From NCBI GenBank assembly GCA_030658975.1, contig JAUSBL010000012.1, positions 1-59,942 of the forward strand: DNA of 59,942 nucleotides, written 5' to 3'. Origin of the DNA: Candidatus Latescibacterota bacterium (GTDB lineage Bacteria > Krumholzibacteriota > Krumholzibacteriia > LZORAL124-64-63). The notes beneath the pieces are model-generated. The model had not been told where the DNA came from, did not search any database, and was given only the letters and a program-made list of their open reading frames with translations. This document shows, in pieces, positions 35,513-45,505 of this stretch. Positions within the stretch are counted from its first letter, which is position 1, and each line of letters begins with the position of its first letter. The position numbers and the translations under genes are program-made.

Positions 35513-36388
35513 TTAAAGGGCCAAGACGGGGTTGGTCAGCAGGCCGATGCCCTCGACCGCGACGCCGACGACGTCGCCGGGGCGCAGGAAGCGGGGGGGA
35601 TCGCGGTACACGCCGACGCCGCCGGGGGTGCCGGTGGTGATGATGTCGCCGGGCAGCAGGGTCATGTGCAGGCTGGCGAAGCGGATCAGCTCGTCGATGG
35701 GGAAGATGAGCTGCTCGGTGTTGCTGTGCTGGACGACCTCGCCGTTCAGGGTGCCGGTGATCTCGAGTCCGTCCGCCAGGTAAGGCAGCTCGTCGGGGGT
35801 GACGAGCCAGGGGCCGCACGGTCCGCCGGTATCGATGCTCTTGCCGCGGAAGAACTGCTTGTCGGCCTGCTGGGCCTCGCGATCCGAGACGTCGTTGAAG
35901 CACATGTACCCCGCGACGTGCGCGGGCGCGTCGGCGCGGGAGATGCGCCGGCCGGCGCGGCCGATCACCACGGCGAGCTCGGCCTCGGCGTCGACCTGGG
36001 TCAGGTCGGGGTCCAGCAGGATCGGTCCGTGGTCGGACTGCAGGCAGGTCGTGGCCTTGCTGAAGAGCATCGGGCGCGGGGGCGGCGCCTTGCGTTGCTC
36101 CTCGGCGTGGTCGCGGTAGTTCAGGCCCACGGCGATGATCTTCGACGGCGAGGGGATCGGCGGCAGCAGCGGGTACTTCGTGCGCGAGAACAGGGGCACG
36201 CCGTCGATCACGTCGCTGGGGTTGCGCCAGCGGTCCGCGAGCGAGCGCACCTCGGACATGCGCGCGAACAGCGCGTTCCAGGAACGCGGCAGGGAGCGGT
36301 CCGCAGCCACGAGGTCGAGGCAGACCTTGTCGGTCAGGGCCACGCCCGGCCGCGGCCCGTCGGGATGTTTGAAGCTGATCAGTCGCAT
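35513..36388 (-). CDS. Fumarylacetoacetate hydrolase family protein
   Basis: 291 aa. FAH-fold core: IIAVGLNYRDHAEEQ, VDAEAELAVVIGRAGRRIS with the metal-binding Glu pair, YMCFNDVSDREAQQADKQFF, KSIDTGGPCGPWLVTPDELP, and DIITTGTPGGVGVYRDPP. This is the ketopentonate/2-hydroxyhepta-2,4-diene-dioate isomerase or acylpyruvase branch rather than the true fumarylacetoacetase. Cleaves a C-C bond of an acylpyruvate-type substrate, exact one unknown. Possibly leaderless (see promoter at 36397). Confidence 0.9.
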   Translation of the reverse strand: MRLISFKHPDGPRPGVALTDKVCLDLVAADRSLPRSWNALFARMSEVRSLADRWRNPSDVIDGVPLFSRTKYPLLPPIPSPSKIIAVGLNYRDHAEEQRKAPPPRPMLFSKATTCLQSDHGPILLDPDLTQVDAEAELAVVIGRAGRRISRADAPAHVAGYMCFNDVSDREAQQADKQFFRGKSIDTGGPCGPWLVTPDELPYLADGLEITGTLNGEVVQHSNTEQLIFPIDELIRFASLHMTLLPGDIITTGTPGGVGVYRDPPRFLRPGDVVGVAVEGIGLLTNPVLAL

Positions 36389-36396
36389 GATGGGAT

Positions 36397-36425
36397 AGTA
36401 TACGAGAAGGCCGGGACGTTGTCCC
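36397..36425 (-). promoter_or_regulatory. Candidate promoter of the FAH-family gene
   Basis: Read leftward: GGGACA (4/6), 17-nt spacer, TATACT (5/6, 36402-36397). The start of transcription would fall at or just before the ATG 36388, so the mRNA could be nearly leaderless. The -35 lies inside the hsp20 terminator hairpin. Confidence 0.35.
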
Positions 36426-36429
36426 GGCC
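36409..36429 (-). terminator. Hairpin after hsp20
   Basis: Perfect 9-bp stem GGCCGGGAC / GTCCCGGCC with a GTT loop, flanked by GAGAA...TTCTC. 38 bp past the hsp20 stop; no T tract. Confidence 0.6.
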
Positions 36430-36467
36430 ATTCTCGCCCTTAGGCCGACTTCCCTGTCGCGCCTGGA

Positions 36468-36884
36468 TCACTTCACTTCGATGCGCCGGGGCATGGCCTG
36501 CGAGTGCTTGGCCAGCGTGATCGACAGCACGCCGTCCTGCAGCTCGGCCCGGATCCCCTCGGGATCGATCTGGCGCACCAGGTCGAAGGAGCGCCGGTAG
36601 TTGATGGCGCCGGTCTGCTCGCGCCTCACGGCCTTGTAGCCTTCCTCGGACTTCAGCTCGCGCCGGGCCTTGACCGTGAGCGAGTCGTTCTCGATCTCGA
36701 TCTCCAGGTCCTGGCGGTTGACCCCGGGCAGGTCCATGCGGATGATATAGTCCTTGTCGCCCTCGAAGACCTCGGTGCGCGGCGCGGTCCACAGCTCCGG
36801 ATCGGTGCCGGAGTAGGCGGTCGCGGGAGCGAAGAAGGTGTCCAGCAGGGTCGCGAGGTTCATGGGCATCAGGTTGGTCGTCAT
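36468..36884 (-). CDS. Small heat-shock protein, Hsp20/alpha-crystallin
   Basis: 138 aa. Alpha-crystallin domain (~35-125): TEVFEGDKDYIIRMDLPGVN, DLEIEIENDSLTVKARRELK, YRRSFDLVRQIDPEGIRAEL, LQDGVLSITLAK, and an RRIEVK ending that carries an IxV-like element (RIEV). Binds unfolding proteins as an oligomer. AGGAGG precedes the ATG. No CIRCE or clear sigma-32 site was seen upstream. Confidence 0.95.
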   Translation of the reverse strand: MTTNLMPMNLATLLDTFFAPATAYSGTDPELWTAPRTEVFEGDKDYIIRMDLPGVNRQDLEIEIENDSLTVKARRELKSEEGYKAVRREQTGAINYRRSFDLVRQIDPEGIRAELQDGVLSITLAKHSQAMPRRIEVK

Positions 36885-37120
36885 GGTCCATCCTCCTGTT
36901 TGTGGGTCGGTCCTATCGGTGGCCGCTGCGGCGGCTGTTCACGCGATTTCGCAGTCCGAAGATCAAGGGCCGTGCCTGAGGCGAGAAATCGGGCTCCCGG
37001 CACCGCAATGTGTTGACGATCTTGAGGATACGTGATTCGATGCCGGTCGCGCGCATCGCCGGCGCCGGACGATGGTCACGACAAGTTGACAGGAATGACA
37101 GGCGGGCGGTCAGGCTGGAC

Positions 37121-38824
37121 ATGACAATTCGGCAGAATTTCCGACTTCATCCGGGACTCGTCGCGATCCTGTGCGGCCTGTCCGTGGTGAGCGCGGCTGC
37201 AAATGCCGGGGCAGCCGCCGGCGCGGACTTCCCCTTGCGCGTCGGCGAGGTCCGGCTGCGCATCGAGGAGATCTTCGCCTCGTCGGAGCTCGCCGACTCC
37301 CACGGCTTCCTGCACGCGACGCGACGCCTAGTCAACGCCCTGCACATCGACACCCGCGAAGCGGTCCTGCGGCGCGAGTTCCTGTTCGCGGAAGGCGACG
37401 TCCTGGATGCCGCCCGGCTGCAGGAGACCGAGCGCAACCTGCGCGCGCTGGGCTACCTCACGAACGTCTCGGTCGTGGCCGTCGACACGCTGCCGGACGG
37501 GCGCGTCGATCTGGAGGTGCGCGCCCAGGAGACCTGGTCGCTGACCACGGCGGCCACCTACGCCCACTCGCCGGTCAAGGACCGCTGGTCGGCCGAACTG
37601 TCCGACCAGAATTTCCTGGGCTACGGCGTCGAGGTGATCGCGTCGTTCGGCGCGGACGAGGACCGCTCCTTCCGCCGCCTGGCCTACCAGGATCGGCGCG
37701 TGTTCGGGTCGCCCTACCAGGTGCGGTTCGACTACACCGATCTGAGCGACGGCCGCACGCGCGGCTTCTGGTTCTCCCGCCCGTACCAGGCCGAGGAGAC
37801 GCCGTGGAGCATGCAGGCCGGCGTCTGGGACCGCAGCTTCACGCCGCGCTTCTACGTCTCGCCCGCCGGTCCGGCCGGCGGCGGCGGCGAGTCGAGCCTC
37901 TATGCGAGCCTGCCGTTGCGCGAGCGCGGCATACAGGCCTGGGTCAGCCGCCGCGTCGGTCGCGGACCCGGCCGGATCTGGCGTCTGGGCGTCGGTCTCT
38001 GGTCCGACGAGAACAAGTTCTTGGTGCCGGTCACGGTGGGACTGTCCGACGGCCGGGTGGTCGACCAGTCGGTCCTGCGCGCGGCGGCCGGCCCCGCCCT
38101 GCGGCGCAGCACCGGCCGCCGCGTCCAGCCGCTGCTGATCGTGGAGTCGCTCGGCCGGCGCTGGACCACCCAGCGCTACGTGATGAGCTACGGCGCCCAG
38201 GAGGATCTGAACCTCGATCCGCTGCTGCGCCTGTCCGCCGGTCCCGTGCTGGCCGGCCTCGGCAGCGATCGCGAACGGTTCATGGCCGAGTGGCGGGCCG
38301 TCGACTGGTCCCGCCTCGGCCCGGGCATGCTGCTGCTGCGGCACACCGGCCAGGCCAGCCTCGGCAGCCGCGACAACCAGTCGGTGGGGATCGGCCTGGA
38401 GGCGGGCTGGATCGTGCGCACGGGCGAGGCGGATCTCTCGCGCGCCTGGGTCGAGGGCGCCATCGGTTCGAACCTGCTGGGTCCCGAGGCCTTCGCGCTG
38501 GGATTGACACGGGGGTTGCGCACGCTGGACTATGACGGCATGGTCGGCGACCGGCTCGTGCGCTGGAACCTCGAGCAGACCCGGCTGTTGCCGGGCGAAC
38601 TGCTCGGGCTCTACAAGCTCGGCCTCGCGGTCTTCCAGGCCGGCGGCGCCGCGTGGTGGAACGACGAGGCGCGCGGCCTCGGACGCGCCCGTCACGAGAC
38701 GGGCGTGGGACTGCGCTTCGGGCCAACGCGCTCGGCGCGGGCCGACGTGGCCCGCCTCGACCTCACCTGGCCCTGGTCGGGGGGCGGTCCTCAGGTGACA
38801 GCCGTCACCAGCGGCTACTTCTAG
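37121..38824 (+). CDS. Surface antigen/Omp85-like protein with POTRA
   Basis: 567 aa from ATG 37121; the frame is open to 37010 but without a signal-like start. Signal-like segment HPGLVAILCGLSVVSAAANA. A POTRA-like unit (DTREAVLRREFLFAEGDVLD, LQETERNLRALGYLTNVSVV) is followed by a barrel-like region with strands such as SAELSDQNFLGYGVEVIASF, VGIGLEAGWIVRTGEAD and WSGGGPQVTAVTSGYF, ending in Phe. Related to the other POTRA protein at 32776 but longer and different in sequence. An outer-membrane insertion or translocation role is likely; the client is unknown. Followed 21 bp later by a flippase gene. Confidence 0.82.
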   Translation: MTIRQNFRLHPGLVAILCGLSVVSAAANAGAAAGADFPLRVGEVRLRIEEIFASSELADSHGFLHATRRLVNALHIDTREAVLRREFLFAEGDVLDAARLQETERNLRALGYLTNVSVVAVDTLPDGRVDLEVRAQETWSLTTAATYAHSPVKDRWSAELSDQNFLGYGVEVIASFGADEDRSFRRLAYQDRRVFGSPYQVRFDYTDLSDGRTRGFWFSRPYQAEETPWSMQAGVWDRSFTPRFYVSPAGPAGGGGESSLYASLPLRERGIQAWVSRRVGRGPGRIWRLGVGLWSDENKFLVPVTVGLSDGRVVDQSVLRAAAGPALRRSTGRRVQPLLIVESLGRRWTTQRYVMSYGAQEDLNLDPLLRLSAGPVLAGLGSDRERFMAEWRAVDWSRLGPGMLLLRHTGQASLGSRDNQSVGIGLEAGWIVRTGEADLSRAWVEGAIGSNLLGPEAFALGLTRGLRTLDYDGMVGDRLVRWNLEQTRLLPGELLGLYKLGLAVFQAGGAAWWNDEARGLGRARHETGVGLRFGPTRSARADVARLDLTWPWSGGGPQVTAVTSGYF

Positions 38825-38845
38825 AAGATCGCCGAACGGAGCCCG

Positions 38846-40354
38846 ATGCGCGCGTCCCGCTACGTGGCCAAGAACGCCTTCCTGATGACCGTCGGCCTGT
38901 TCGCCGGCCGCATCCTGGCGTTCCTGATCTTCCGGCGCATGACCGGCACGGTCGGCGTCGAGGGCATGGGCGTCTGGGGCCTGTCGGTCGATCTCACCTC
39001 GATCATCCTGACCATCTCCACCTTCGGCCTCACCACGCTCATCACGCGCGAGATCATCAAGGACCACGCCGACACCTGGCCCATCTTCTGGGCGGCCTTC
39101 CGCATCCGGCTGTTGCTGGGCTTCGCCACCTACGCGCTGCTGGCGGTCTACGTGTTCGCCACCGGCTACGACGGGGCGACGCGGGCGGCGGTCATGCTGA
39201 TGGCCGTGGGCGTGCTGCTGGAGTCGACCGGCCTGGCCTGCGACTCCGTGCTGCAGGCCCACGAGAAGGTCGAGCACTCGACCTGGAGCCAGCTCGTCTC
39301 GGCGGCGGTCTACTTCGGCCTGGCGTGGTGGTGGCTCGACGCCGGCTTCGGCGTCATGGGCGTCGTCTGGGCCAACGTCGTCAGCCGCGCCGCGCGCCTG
39401 GTGATCGTGCTGCCGCTGATGGTCCGGGTCGCCGGCTCGTGGCGCGGCGCGGCCTCGGCGCGCCGTATCGGCATGCGCTGGATGCTGCGCCTGGGCCTGC
39501 CGCTGTTCATGGCCACGACCTTCGGCATCATCTCCTACAAGATCGACACCGTGATCATCATGGAGATGCTGGGCAAGCACGACGCCGGCGTCTACACGAT
39601 CGGCCACCGGCCGCTGGACCTGCTGCTGATCGTGCCCTACCTCTTCGCCGCGGCGCTGTTCCCCTCGCTGATGCGCTACCGCGAGCAGGAGCGCGACGGC
39701 GAGCGGGGGCACGTGGAGCGCATGGGCGAGCGCGCGCTGCGCTACCAGCACCTGGTGGTGTTCCCGATGACCCTGTTCTGCACGCTGGCGGCGGCGCCGC
39801 TGATCCGCCTGGCGACCTCCGGCGACGCCGACCTGTCGGCCTCGGTGACGGTGTTCCGCATCGCCATCTGGGGCGTGCCTGTGCAGGCGGCCAGCATCGT
39901 CTTCAACCGCCTGCTGATGACCGCGGGGCAGGAGCGCACCTTCATGCGCATCGCGCTGGCCGCGATGACCACCAACATCGGGCTCAACCTCATGGTCGTC
40001 CCGGTGCTGGGCAGCCCGGGCGCGGCGGCGGTCACGGTGCTGAGCCTCGGCGTCAGCCTCGTCATGCACCGCGTCTACCTGCAGCGCGCGGGCATCGTGA
40101 TGCCCGTGCGGCGCGCCCTGGTGGACGGCTCGGCGGCCATGCTGCTGGCCTGGGCCGCGGCGGTTCTGCTCGGCAAGCTGGTGGCGCCGGGGTGGGGCGT
40201 GAGCTGGTTCGCGCTGCCGACGATCGGGATCTGGCCGTTCGCGGCGATGACGGCGCTGGCGGGGGTGCTGTACGTGGTCGCGCTGCTGGGGCTGCGGGTG
40301 GTGGGGCGGGGGGATCTGGAGTTGGTGACGGGGTTGTTGCCGGGGAGGCGGTGA
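38846..40354 (+). CDS. Polysaccharide flippase (Wzx/MOP family)
   Basis: 502 aa, 12-14 membrane helices. Oligosaccharide-flippase pattern: AKNAFLMTVGLFAGRILAFL at the N terminus, GVWGLSVDLTSIILTISTFG, ASIVFNRLLMTAGQERTFMR and VLGSPGAAAVTVLSLGVSLV later. Moves lipid-linked glycans across the inner membrane. Operon with the POTRA protein upstream. It ends 18 bp before the convergent polytopic protein. Confidence 0.92.
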   Translation: MRASRYVAKNAFLMTVGLFAGRILAFLIFRRMTGTVGVEGMGVWGLSVDLTSIILTISTFGLTTLITREIIKDHADTWPIFWAAFRIRLLLGFATYALLAVYVFATGYDGATRAAVMLMAVGVLLESTGLACDSVLQAHEKVEHSTWSQLVSAAVYFGLAWWWLDAGFGVMGVVWANVVSRAARLVIVLPLMVRVAGSWRGAASARRIGMRWMLRLGLPLFMATTFGIISYKIDTVIIMEMLGKHDAGVYTIGHRPLDLLLIVPYLFAAALFPSLMRYREQERDGERGHVERMGERALRYQHLVVFPMTLFCTLAAAPLIRLATSGDADLSASVTVFRIAIWGVPVQAASIVFNRLLMTAGQERTFMRIALAAMTTNIGLNLMVVPVLGSPGAAAVTVLSLGVSLVMHRVYLQRAGIVMPVRRALVDGSAAMLLAWAAAVLLGKLVAPGWGVSWFALPTIGIWPFAAMTALAGVLYVVALLGLRVVGRGDLELVTGLLPGRR

Positions 40355-40372
40355 TGTCGGCGCCCCCGTCGC

Positions 40373-42259
40373 TCAGGGCGCGGACTCCCGCCTGATCCAG
40401 ATCTCGTGCGCCCCCACCACGGCAAACGGCTCGAACGCCCCCCTCAGATACTCCTCCACGATCGGCAACCTCTCCCGGCTCGTGATCCCGTCGATGGCGT
40501 ACCCCGTGCTGTCGTCCGCGTAGAGCACCAGCTTGACCGGCCGCCGTTGCAGATCTTCCACGATCTCCTGCTGGTAGAACGGCGGCATCGCGAACCACAC
40601 CACCGGGAAACGGCAGGGGCAGGGTCGGTCCAGGTAGTAGTACCAGACCGCCTCCGACGTCATCGTGAAGAAGTCGTCGCCCGGGGCGAGGTTGGCCTTC
40701 AGGAAGTCGATCGCCTCGGCGACCTCCGGCGTCACCAGCTCGCGGTCCGGCTGTTGGAATGGGAAGTTGCGCGCCAGCAGGTCGCGGTGGTGGATCTTCC
40801 AGGCGCCGGCCAACGCGAAGACAGCGACGATCGTCGCCAGAACGATGTGCGCCGACCGGCGGCGCAGCAGCCCGCGCAGCGGCCCGTCGATCAGCAGGTG
40901 GAGCGACAGCAGGTAGGTGGGCGCCGACGCGTACAGGACGTGCTCGGGGTCGGAGCGGCCGAGCGCGCTGCGGTAGAACAGCACCGACAGCACGAGCAGC
41001 AGGAAGGCCGGGAACCGCGCCTCGGCATGGGCTACGGAGGCCCGCAGGCGCCCGCCGTCCGTCGTCGCCGCCGCGCGCAGCAGCCCGAACAACACGACGA
41101 AGGCGTTGAACGCCGTGACGGCCACCGGGATCAGGTAGTCGCGCTCGGTGAACGGGTAGACCTTGCCGTCCATGAGCTCCTTGTACTGCGGCATCTTCAC
41201 GAAGACGAAGTCGGCGAAGGCCGCGAACTGCCACTGCAGGGCAGCGCCCAATAGCAACACGCCCGCCAAGCCGCCGACCGCACCGGCGAGCGCCAGGCGC
41301 CCCGCCGCCTTCCGCCCGGCAGCCATGTGCAGCAGCAGTGGCGCGACGAGCAGCAGCGCCGCGGTCAGGAAGAAACCCCGGTCGACCGAGAACGCGAACG
41401 CGCCCACGGCCGTGAAGGCGGCCAGGGCCGCGAACACCGCGAGCCTCGCGACACCAGCCGACTCATCCGCCCGCAGCCGTCGCCACAACTCCAGCAACAG
41501 CAGGACGAACCCGTAGCTGACGACATCGCGCGGTGGGATCGCCAGCAGTTCCGCCAGATGCAGGAAGATGGTCCCCGTCAGCAGGATCACACCCAGGAAC
41601 GCGGCGTGCGCGTGCGCGAGACGCCGTCCGCCCAGGCGCCACAGCAGCGCGAAGAGAAGCAGGTAGCCGGCCACCTTGGTCAGCGACTCCAGCGTCCGCG
41701 CCGCGCCGATCGAGCGGCCGAACAGCGCGAAGGCGGTCGTCGAGCGCAGCGGGTCCTGCCAGACGCCGTGGACGAAGATCGTGTCGCGGTAGGGGGCCTG
41801 CCCGGCGAGGTGGCAGGTCGCGGCGCCCAGCGTCTCGCCCTCGTGGAAGGCGTCGATCTGCCGGTTGCCCGCGTGGTAGGTGGTGACGCAGATCGCCATG
41901 ATCGTGACGTAGAGCAGCGACAGCAGGACGATCCAGGGCGCGGGACGGCGGCGTGCGGTTGCCGGCGGGAGCGTAGCCGGTCGCGCCGTCGCAGCGAAGA
42001 GCAAGCGCCGCAGCGGCGTCGCGGCCGCCAGCAGCAACAGCAGCGACGGGCCCGCCACGACGATCAGGTATTTCAGGAGGTTGTTAGCGGGGTTGTAGCG
42101 CAGCGCGGCCAACAGCCCGGTCACGTCCCAGGGGTTGCGCCAGGGCAGCTGCACGTACCGTTCGGCCACCGCCAGCCCGAGCAGCAGGCCCGCGGCGGCG
42201 AGCGCTGCCGGCAGGGCCGCGCGCAGCAGGGAGCGGACCTCAGGAGCGCTTCTCCTCAT
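40373..42259 (-). CDS. Polytopic glycosyltransferase-like membrane protein
   Basis: 628 aa. About 11 membrane helices in the first ~500 residues, then a soluble C-terminal domain (~510-628: [20 protein letters not shown] ... [20 protein letters not shown]). After helix 3 a periplasmic loop carries the acidic/His motif [20 protein letters not shown], the sort of loop that holds the catalytic Asp/Glu in GT-C transferases. Also [18 protein letters not shown]. Likely a lipid-linked sugar transferase, but no specific family is assured. Overlaps the upstream oxidoreductase by 20 bp. Confidence 0.78.
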   Translation of the reverse strand: MRRSAPEVRSLLRAALPAALAAAGLLLGLAVAERYVQLPWRNPWDVTGLLAALRYNPANNLLKYLIVVAGPSLLLLLAAATPLRRLLFAATARPATLPPATARRRPAPWIVLLSLLYVTIMAICVTTYHAGNRQIDAFHEGETLGAATCHLAGQAPYRDTIFVHGVWQDPLRSTTAFALFGRSIGAARTLESLTKVAGYLLLFALLWRLGGRRLAHAHAAFLGVILLTGTIFLHLAELLAIPPRDVVSYGFVLLLLELWRRLRADESAGVARLAVFAALAAFTAVGAFAFSVDRGFFLTAALLLVAPLLLHMAAGRKAAGRLALAGAVGGLAGVLLLGAALQWQFAAFADFVFVKMPQYKELMDGKVYPFTERDYLIPVAVTAFNAFVVLFGLLRAAATTDGGRLRASVAHAEARFPAFLLLVLSVLFYRSALGRSDPEHVLYASAPTYLLSLHLLIDGPLRGLLRRRSAHIVLATIVAVFALAGAWKIHHRDLLARNFPFQQPDRELVTPEVAEAIDFLKANLAPGDDFFTMTSEAVWYYYLDRPCPCRFPVVWFAMPPFYQQEIVEDLQRRPVKLVLYADDSTGYAIDGITSRERLPIVEEYLRGAFEPFAVVGAHEIWIRRESAP

Positions 42260-43760
42260 GGTACTCCCCTTCGACGTTCACGTCCCAGATGGCGGTCTTG
42301 TCGGTGGCGCCGGACGCGATGGCGTCGACGGCCGCCATCGCGGTCAGCATCGAGTGGTCCTGGTTGTTGTAGCGGTGCATGCCGTTGCGGCCGATCGGGA
42401 AGAGGTTCACGAGCGTGTCGAGGTGGGCGCGGATCTCCCCGAAGCGGTCGTAGGTCCCGAAGTAGGCCGGGTAGGTCTTGGGCATGCGGATCACGACGCG
42501 GTCGCGCACGTCGGCGGGATCGATGACGCCGATCTGCGCCAGTTCGGCGACGGCGAAGTCGGCGAACGACGCGTCGTCCATGCTCCAGAGATCGTCGCCC
42601 TCGTTGCAGAAGTACTCCAGGCCGAGCCAGGCCTTCGTCGGATCGGCCACCAGGTAGGGGCTCCAGTTGTTGAAGACCTGGAGCCGGCCGAGGCGCACGT
42701 CGGGCTCCTGGATGTAGATCCAGTTGTCGGGGATCAAGTTGTCGGGCGTCGGGCGCGACGTCTCGTTGCGGATCAGCAGCCGGTCGAGCAGGAGGCCCAC
42801 GGTGATGAAGTCGCGGTAGCGCAGGCCGGCGGCGACCTCGCGCACGTTGGCGGGCACGCCGCCGCCCAGGCCGGCCACCAGATCCAGCACGGGCATCGTC
42901 GAGATCACGTAGTCCGCCGCGTGCGCGGTCGTGCGGCCGCTCGCCGCATCCTCGATCCGCACGGCGGTCACGCGCCCGTCCGCGACGTCCATCCCGACGC
43001 AGCGGCTGCCGTGGTGGATCTCGCCGCCGCGCTCGACGACGCGGCGCGCCACCTCCTCCCACATCTGCCCGGGCCCGAACTTGGGGTACAGGAAGCGCTC
43101 GATGAGGCTGGTCTCGACGCCCTTCTGCCGCACCGAGCCGTCCCGGCCGAAGATCCCGCGCGCCGCGTGGATCAGGGCGCCGGTGATCGACAGCCCCTTG
43201 ATGCGCTGGGCGCCCCACTCGGGCCGGATCGCGCGGCAGGGCACGCCCCAGACCTTCTCGGTGTAGTCCCGGAAGAACGTGCCGTAGAGCTCCCGTCCGA
43301 AGCGGTTGATGAAGAAGTCCTCCAGGTTGCGCTCCGGGCGCACCGGGAGCAGGCGCGCCCGGGCGTAGCCCAGACCGATGCGCAGCATCCGCGCCGGGCC
43401 CAGGTTGCGGACGGTCTGCAGCGACAGGGTGACCGGGTAGTCGAAGAACCGGCGCAGGTAGAAGATCCGCGACAGGCGGGAGCGCACGAGCATGACCGCG
43501 TCGGTGGTCGCGGGGTCGGGCGCCGGCGTCCCCTGCTGGGGCAGGATGCGCAGCCACCAGTCCATGACCCGGTCGGACTTGGAGAAGAAGCGGTGGCCGC
43601 CGATGTCGATGCGGTTGCCGGCGTGCACCACGGTGCGCGAGAGGCCGCCGAGGGCGTCGCTGGCCTCGAAGACGACGGGCACGACGTCGGTCCGCTCGAG
43701 CAGCTCCAGGGCGGCGGTCAGGCCGGCGGGGCCGGCCCCGATGATGGCGGCGCGCTTCAT
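42240..43760 (-). CDS. FAD-dependent oxidoreductase (UGM/protoporphyrinogen-oxidase-like)
   Basis: 506 aa. N-terminal dinucleotide site GAGPAGL (8-14), then [20 protein letters not shown] and [20 protein letters not shown], which characterise the UDP-galactopyranose-mutase/amine-oxidase superfamily. The mid region has [20 protein letters not shown] and the C terminus [20 protein letters not shown]. Probably a sugar-nucleotide mutase or a flavoenzyme of polysaccharide synthesis. Starts at ATG 43760 overlapping the gtrA stop (ATGA). Confidence 0.88.
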   Translation of the reverse strand: MKRAAIIGAGPAGLTAALELLERTDVVPVVFEASDALGGLSRTVVHAGNRIDIGGHRFFSKSDRVMDWWLRILPQQGTPAPDPATTDAVMLVRSRLSRIFYLRRFFDYPVTLSLQTVRNLGPARMLRIGLGYARARLLPVRPERNLEDFFINRFGRELYGTFFRDYTEKVWGVPCRAIRPEWGAQRIKGLSITGALIHAARGIFGRDGSVRQKGVETSLIERFLYPKFGPGQMWEEVARRVVERGGEIHHGSRCVGMDVADGRVTAVRIEDAASGRTTAHAADYVISTMPVLDLVAGLGGGVPANVREVAAGLRYRDFITVGLLLDRLLIRNETSRPTPDNLIPDNWIYIQEPDVRLGRLQVFNNWSPYLVADPTKAWLGLEYFCNEGDDLWSMDDASFADFAVAELAQIGVIDPADVRDRVVIRMPKTYPAYFGTYDRFGEIRAHLDTLVNLFPIGRNGMHRYNNQDHSMLTAMAAVDAIASGATDKTAIWDVNVEGEYHEEKRS

Positions 43761-44254
43761 GTCCTGGGCGTTTCCTGGAAGAGGGCGCGCCGGCGGGCGC
43801 TGAAGTTCCAGAACAGGACCAGCGCCGCGGCCACGCACTTCGAGGCGAGGTAGTGCAGTCCCAGCGTTTCGGTGCACTGCCAGATGACGAGCTCGTTGAG
43901 ACCCAGGCCGACCAGCCCGATGAGCCCGAACACGCCGAACTCCGCCCAGCGGCTGTCCAGCCGGCGGGTCGCGAACACCCAACGCACGCTCAGCGCGTAG
44001 TTGACGGTCAGGCCCACCAGGAACGCCAGGGCCGCGGCGACCAGGTAGTGAACACCGGCGATCTCCTTCAGCGCGATCAGCGAGCCGAAATCCGCCAGGA
44101 AGGCCGTGCCGCCCACGATCCCGTAGCGGAAGAACTGGATCCGGGCGCTGTCGGTGGCCCCGCGCACGAGGCCCGTCGTCGAGATCATCGTCTGCACATC
44201 CACGTGGGCGAGGGACGGCCTGGGGCGCGCAGGGGGCGCCGGGGGAGGGCTCAC
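43757..44254 (-). CDS. GtrA-family membrane protein
   Basis: 165 aa. Four membrane helices in a GtrA fold: [40 protein letters not shown] with [25 protein letters not shown], and [20 protein letters not shown]. GtrA proteins help flip lipid-linked monosaccharides. The start is uncertain: GTG 44254 lacks a clear ribosome site; ATG 44188 would remove 22 Pro/Ala-rich residues. Confidence 0.88.
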   Translation of the reverse strand: MSPPPAPPARPRPSLAHVDVQTMISTTGLVRGATDSARIQFFRYGIVGGTAFLADFGSLIALKEIAGVHYLVAAALAFLVGLTVNYALSVRWVFATRRLDSRWAEFGVFGLIGLVGLGLNELVIWQCTETLGLHYLASKCVAAALVLFWNFSARRRALFQETPRT

Positions 44255-44395
44255 GAGGCGACATGATAGATCGGCCGGCGGGCGCTGTCGATCACTTCGC
44301 GGGTACCGGCCCGGCCCGCGACTGGCCGTCGGCCGCGACCTGGTTTTTCATGTGCTGGATGTGACGACTGCGGCCATCCGTAAGCGGAGGGGACG

Positions 44396-45487
44396 ATGAG
44401 CGTACCGTTCGAAATCACGGGCACCGACCACCTGGGCTTCGTCGTGGGCAACGCCCGCCAGGCGGCGGTCTACTACCAGGAGCGCTTCGGCTTCACGCCC
44501 GTCGCCTATAAGGGACTCGAGACCGGCAGCCGCGACACCTCGGCCTGGGTGCTGCGCCAGGGGAAGATCACCCTGGTCCTCGAGACGCCCCTGAAACCCG
44601 ACCACCATCACAGCACCCACCTGGCGCGTCACGGCGACGCCGTGCAGGACATCGCCTTCCTGGTGGACGACGCGCGGCGGGCCTGGGAGTGGACGACCGC
44701 GCGCGGCGCCCGGGCGGTGCGCGGGCCGGAGGTGCGCGAGGACGCGCACGGCCGCGTCCTGCTGGCGACGATCGCCACCTACGGCGACACGACCCACACC
44801 TTCGTCCAGCGCGACGGCTACCGCGGCGTCTTCTTGCCGGGCTACGCGCCGGTCGCAGCGACGCAGCCGGTGGAGGCGGCGGGGCTCGAGTTCGTCGACC
44901 ACATCGTGGGCAACCAGGGCGACCGCGAGATGGAGCGGGTGGCCTGCTGGTACGAGGAGGTCTTCGGTTTCCACCGCATCTGGACCGTCGACGACAAGGA
45001 TGTGTCCACCGCCCACTCGGGCCTGCGCAGCATCGTGGTCGCCAGCGCGAACGAGCGCATCAAGATGCCGATCAACGAGCCCGCCGACGGTCTCAAGCGC
45101 TCCCAGATCCAGGAGTACGTGGACGCCAACTTCGGTCCCGGCGTCCAGCACGCGGCCCTGTACACCCGCGACATCGTCGCCACCGTCGAGCGGCTGCGCC
45201 GCCACGGCGTGGAGTTCCTGGAGATCCCCGACGCCTACTACGAGACGCTGCTGGACCGCGTCGGTCCCATCGACGAGGATATCGAAGTCCTGCGCCGCCA
45301 CGGGATCCTGGTGGACCGCGACGAGAGCGGCTACCTGCTGCAGCTGTTCACGCGACCCCTGCAGGACCGGCCCACGCTCTTCTTCGAGATCATCCAGCGC
45401 AAGGGCGCGCGCAGCTTCGGCAAGGGCAACTTCAAGGCCCTGTTCGAATCCATCGAGCGCGAGCAGGCGCGCCGCGGGAACCTGTAA
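44396..45487 (+). CDS. hppD: 4-hydroxyphenylpyruvate dioxygenase
   Basis: 363 aa, converts 4-hydroxyphenylpyruvate to homogentisate. Two vicinal-oxygen-chelate halves; the iron triad in the C-terminal half is His169 (LEFVDHIVGN), His252 (GVQHAALYTRDI) and Glu331 (TLFFEIIQRKG). The ending FGKGNFKALFESIEREQARR is the family's C-terminal helix. GGAGGGG precedes the ATG. First gene of a tyrosine-degradation operon. Confidence 0.97.
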   Translation: MSVPFEITGTDHLGFVVGNARQAAVYYQERFGFTPVAYKGLETGSRDTSAWVLRQGKITLVLETPLKPDHHHSTHLARHGDAVQDIAFLVDDARRAWEWTTARGARAVRGPEVREDAHGRVLLATIATYGDTTHTFVQRDGYRGVFLPGYAPVAATQPVEAAGLEFVDHIVGNQGDREMERVACWYEEVFGFHRIWTVDDKDVSTAHSGLRSIVVASANERIKMPINEPADGLKRSQIQEYVDANFGPGVQHAALYTRDIVATVERLRRHGVEFLEIPDAYYETLLDRVGPIDEDIEVLRRHGILVDRDESGYLLQLFTRPLQDRPTLFFEIIQRKGARSFGKGNFKALFESIEREQARRGNL

Positions 45488-45505
45488 CCGGGAACGGAAC
45501 GCCCC

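Noticed and set aside
36885-37120. CIRCE or sigma-32 control of hsp20
   Set aside because: No TTAGCACTC-N9-GAGTGCTAA and no CTTGAA/CCCCAT pair found; only a weak CTTGAT.
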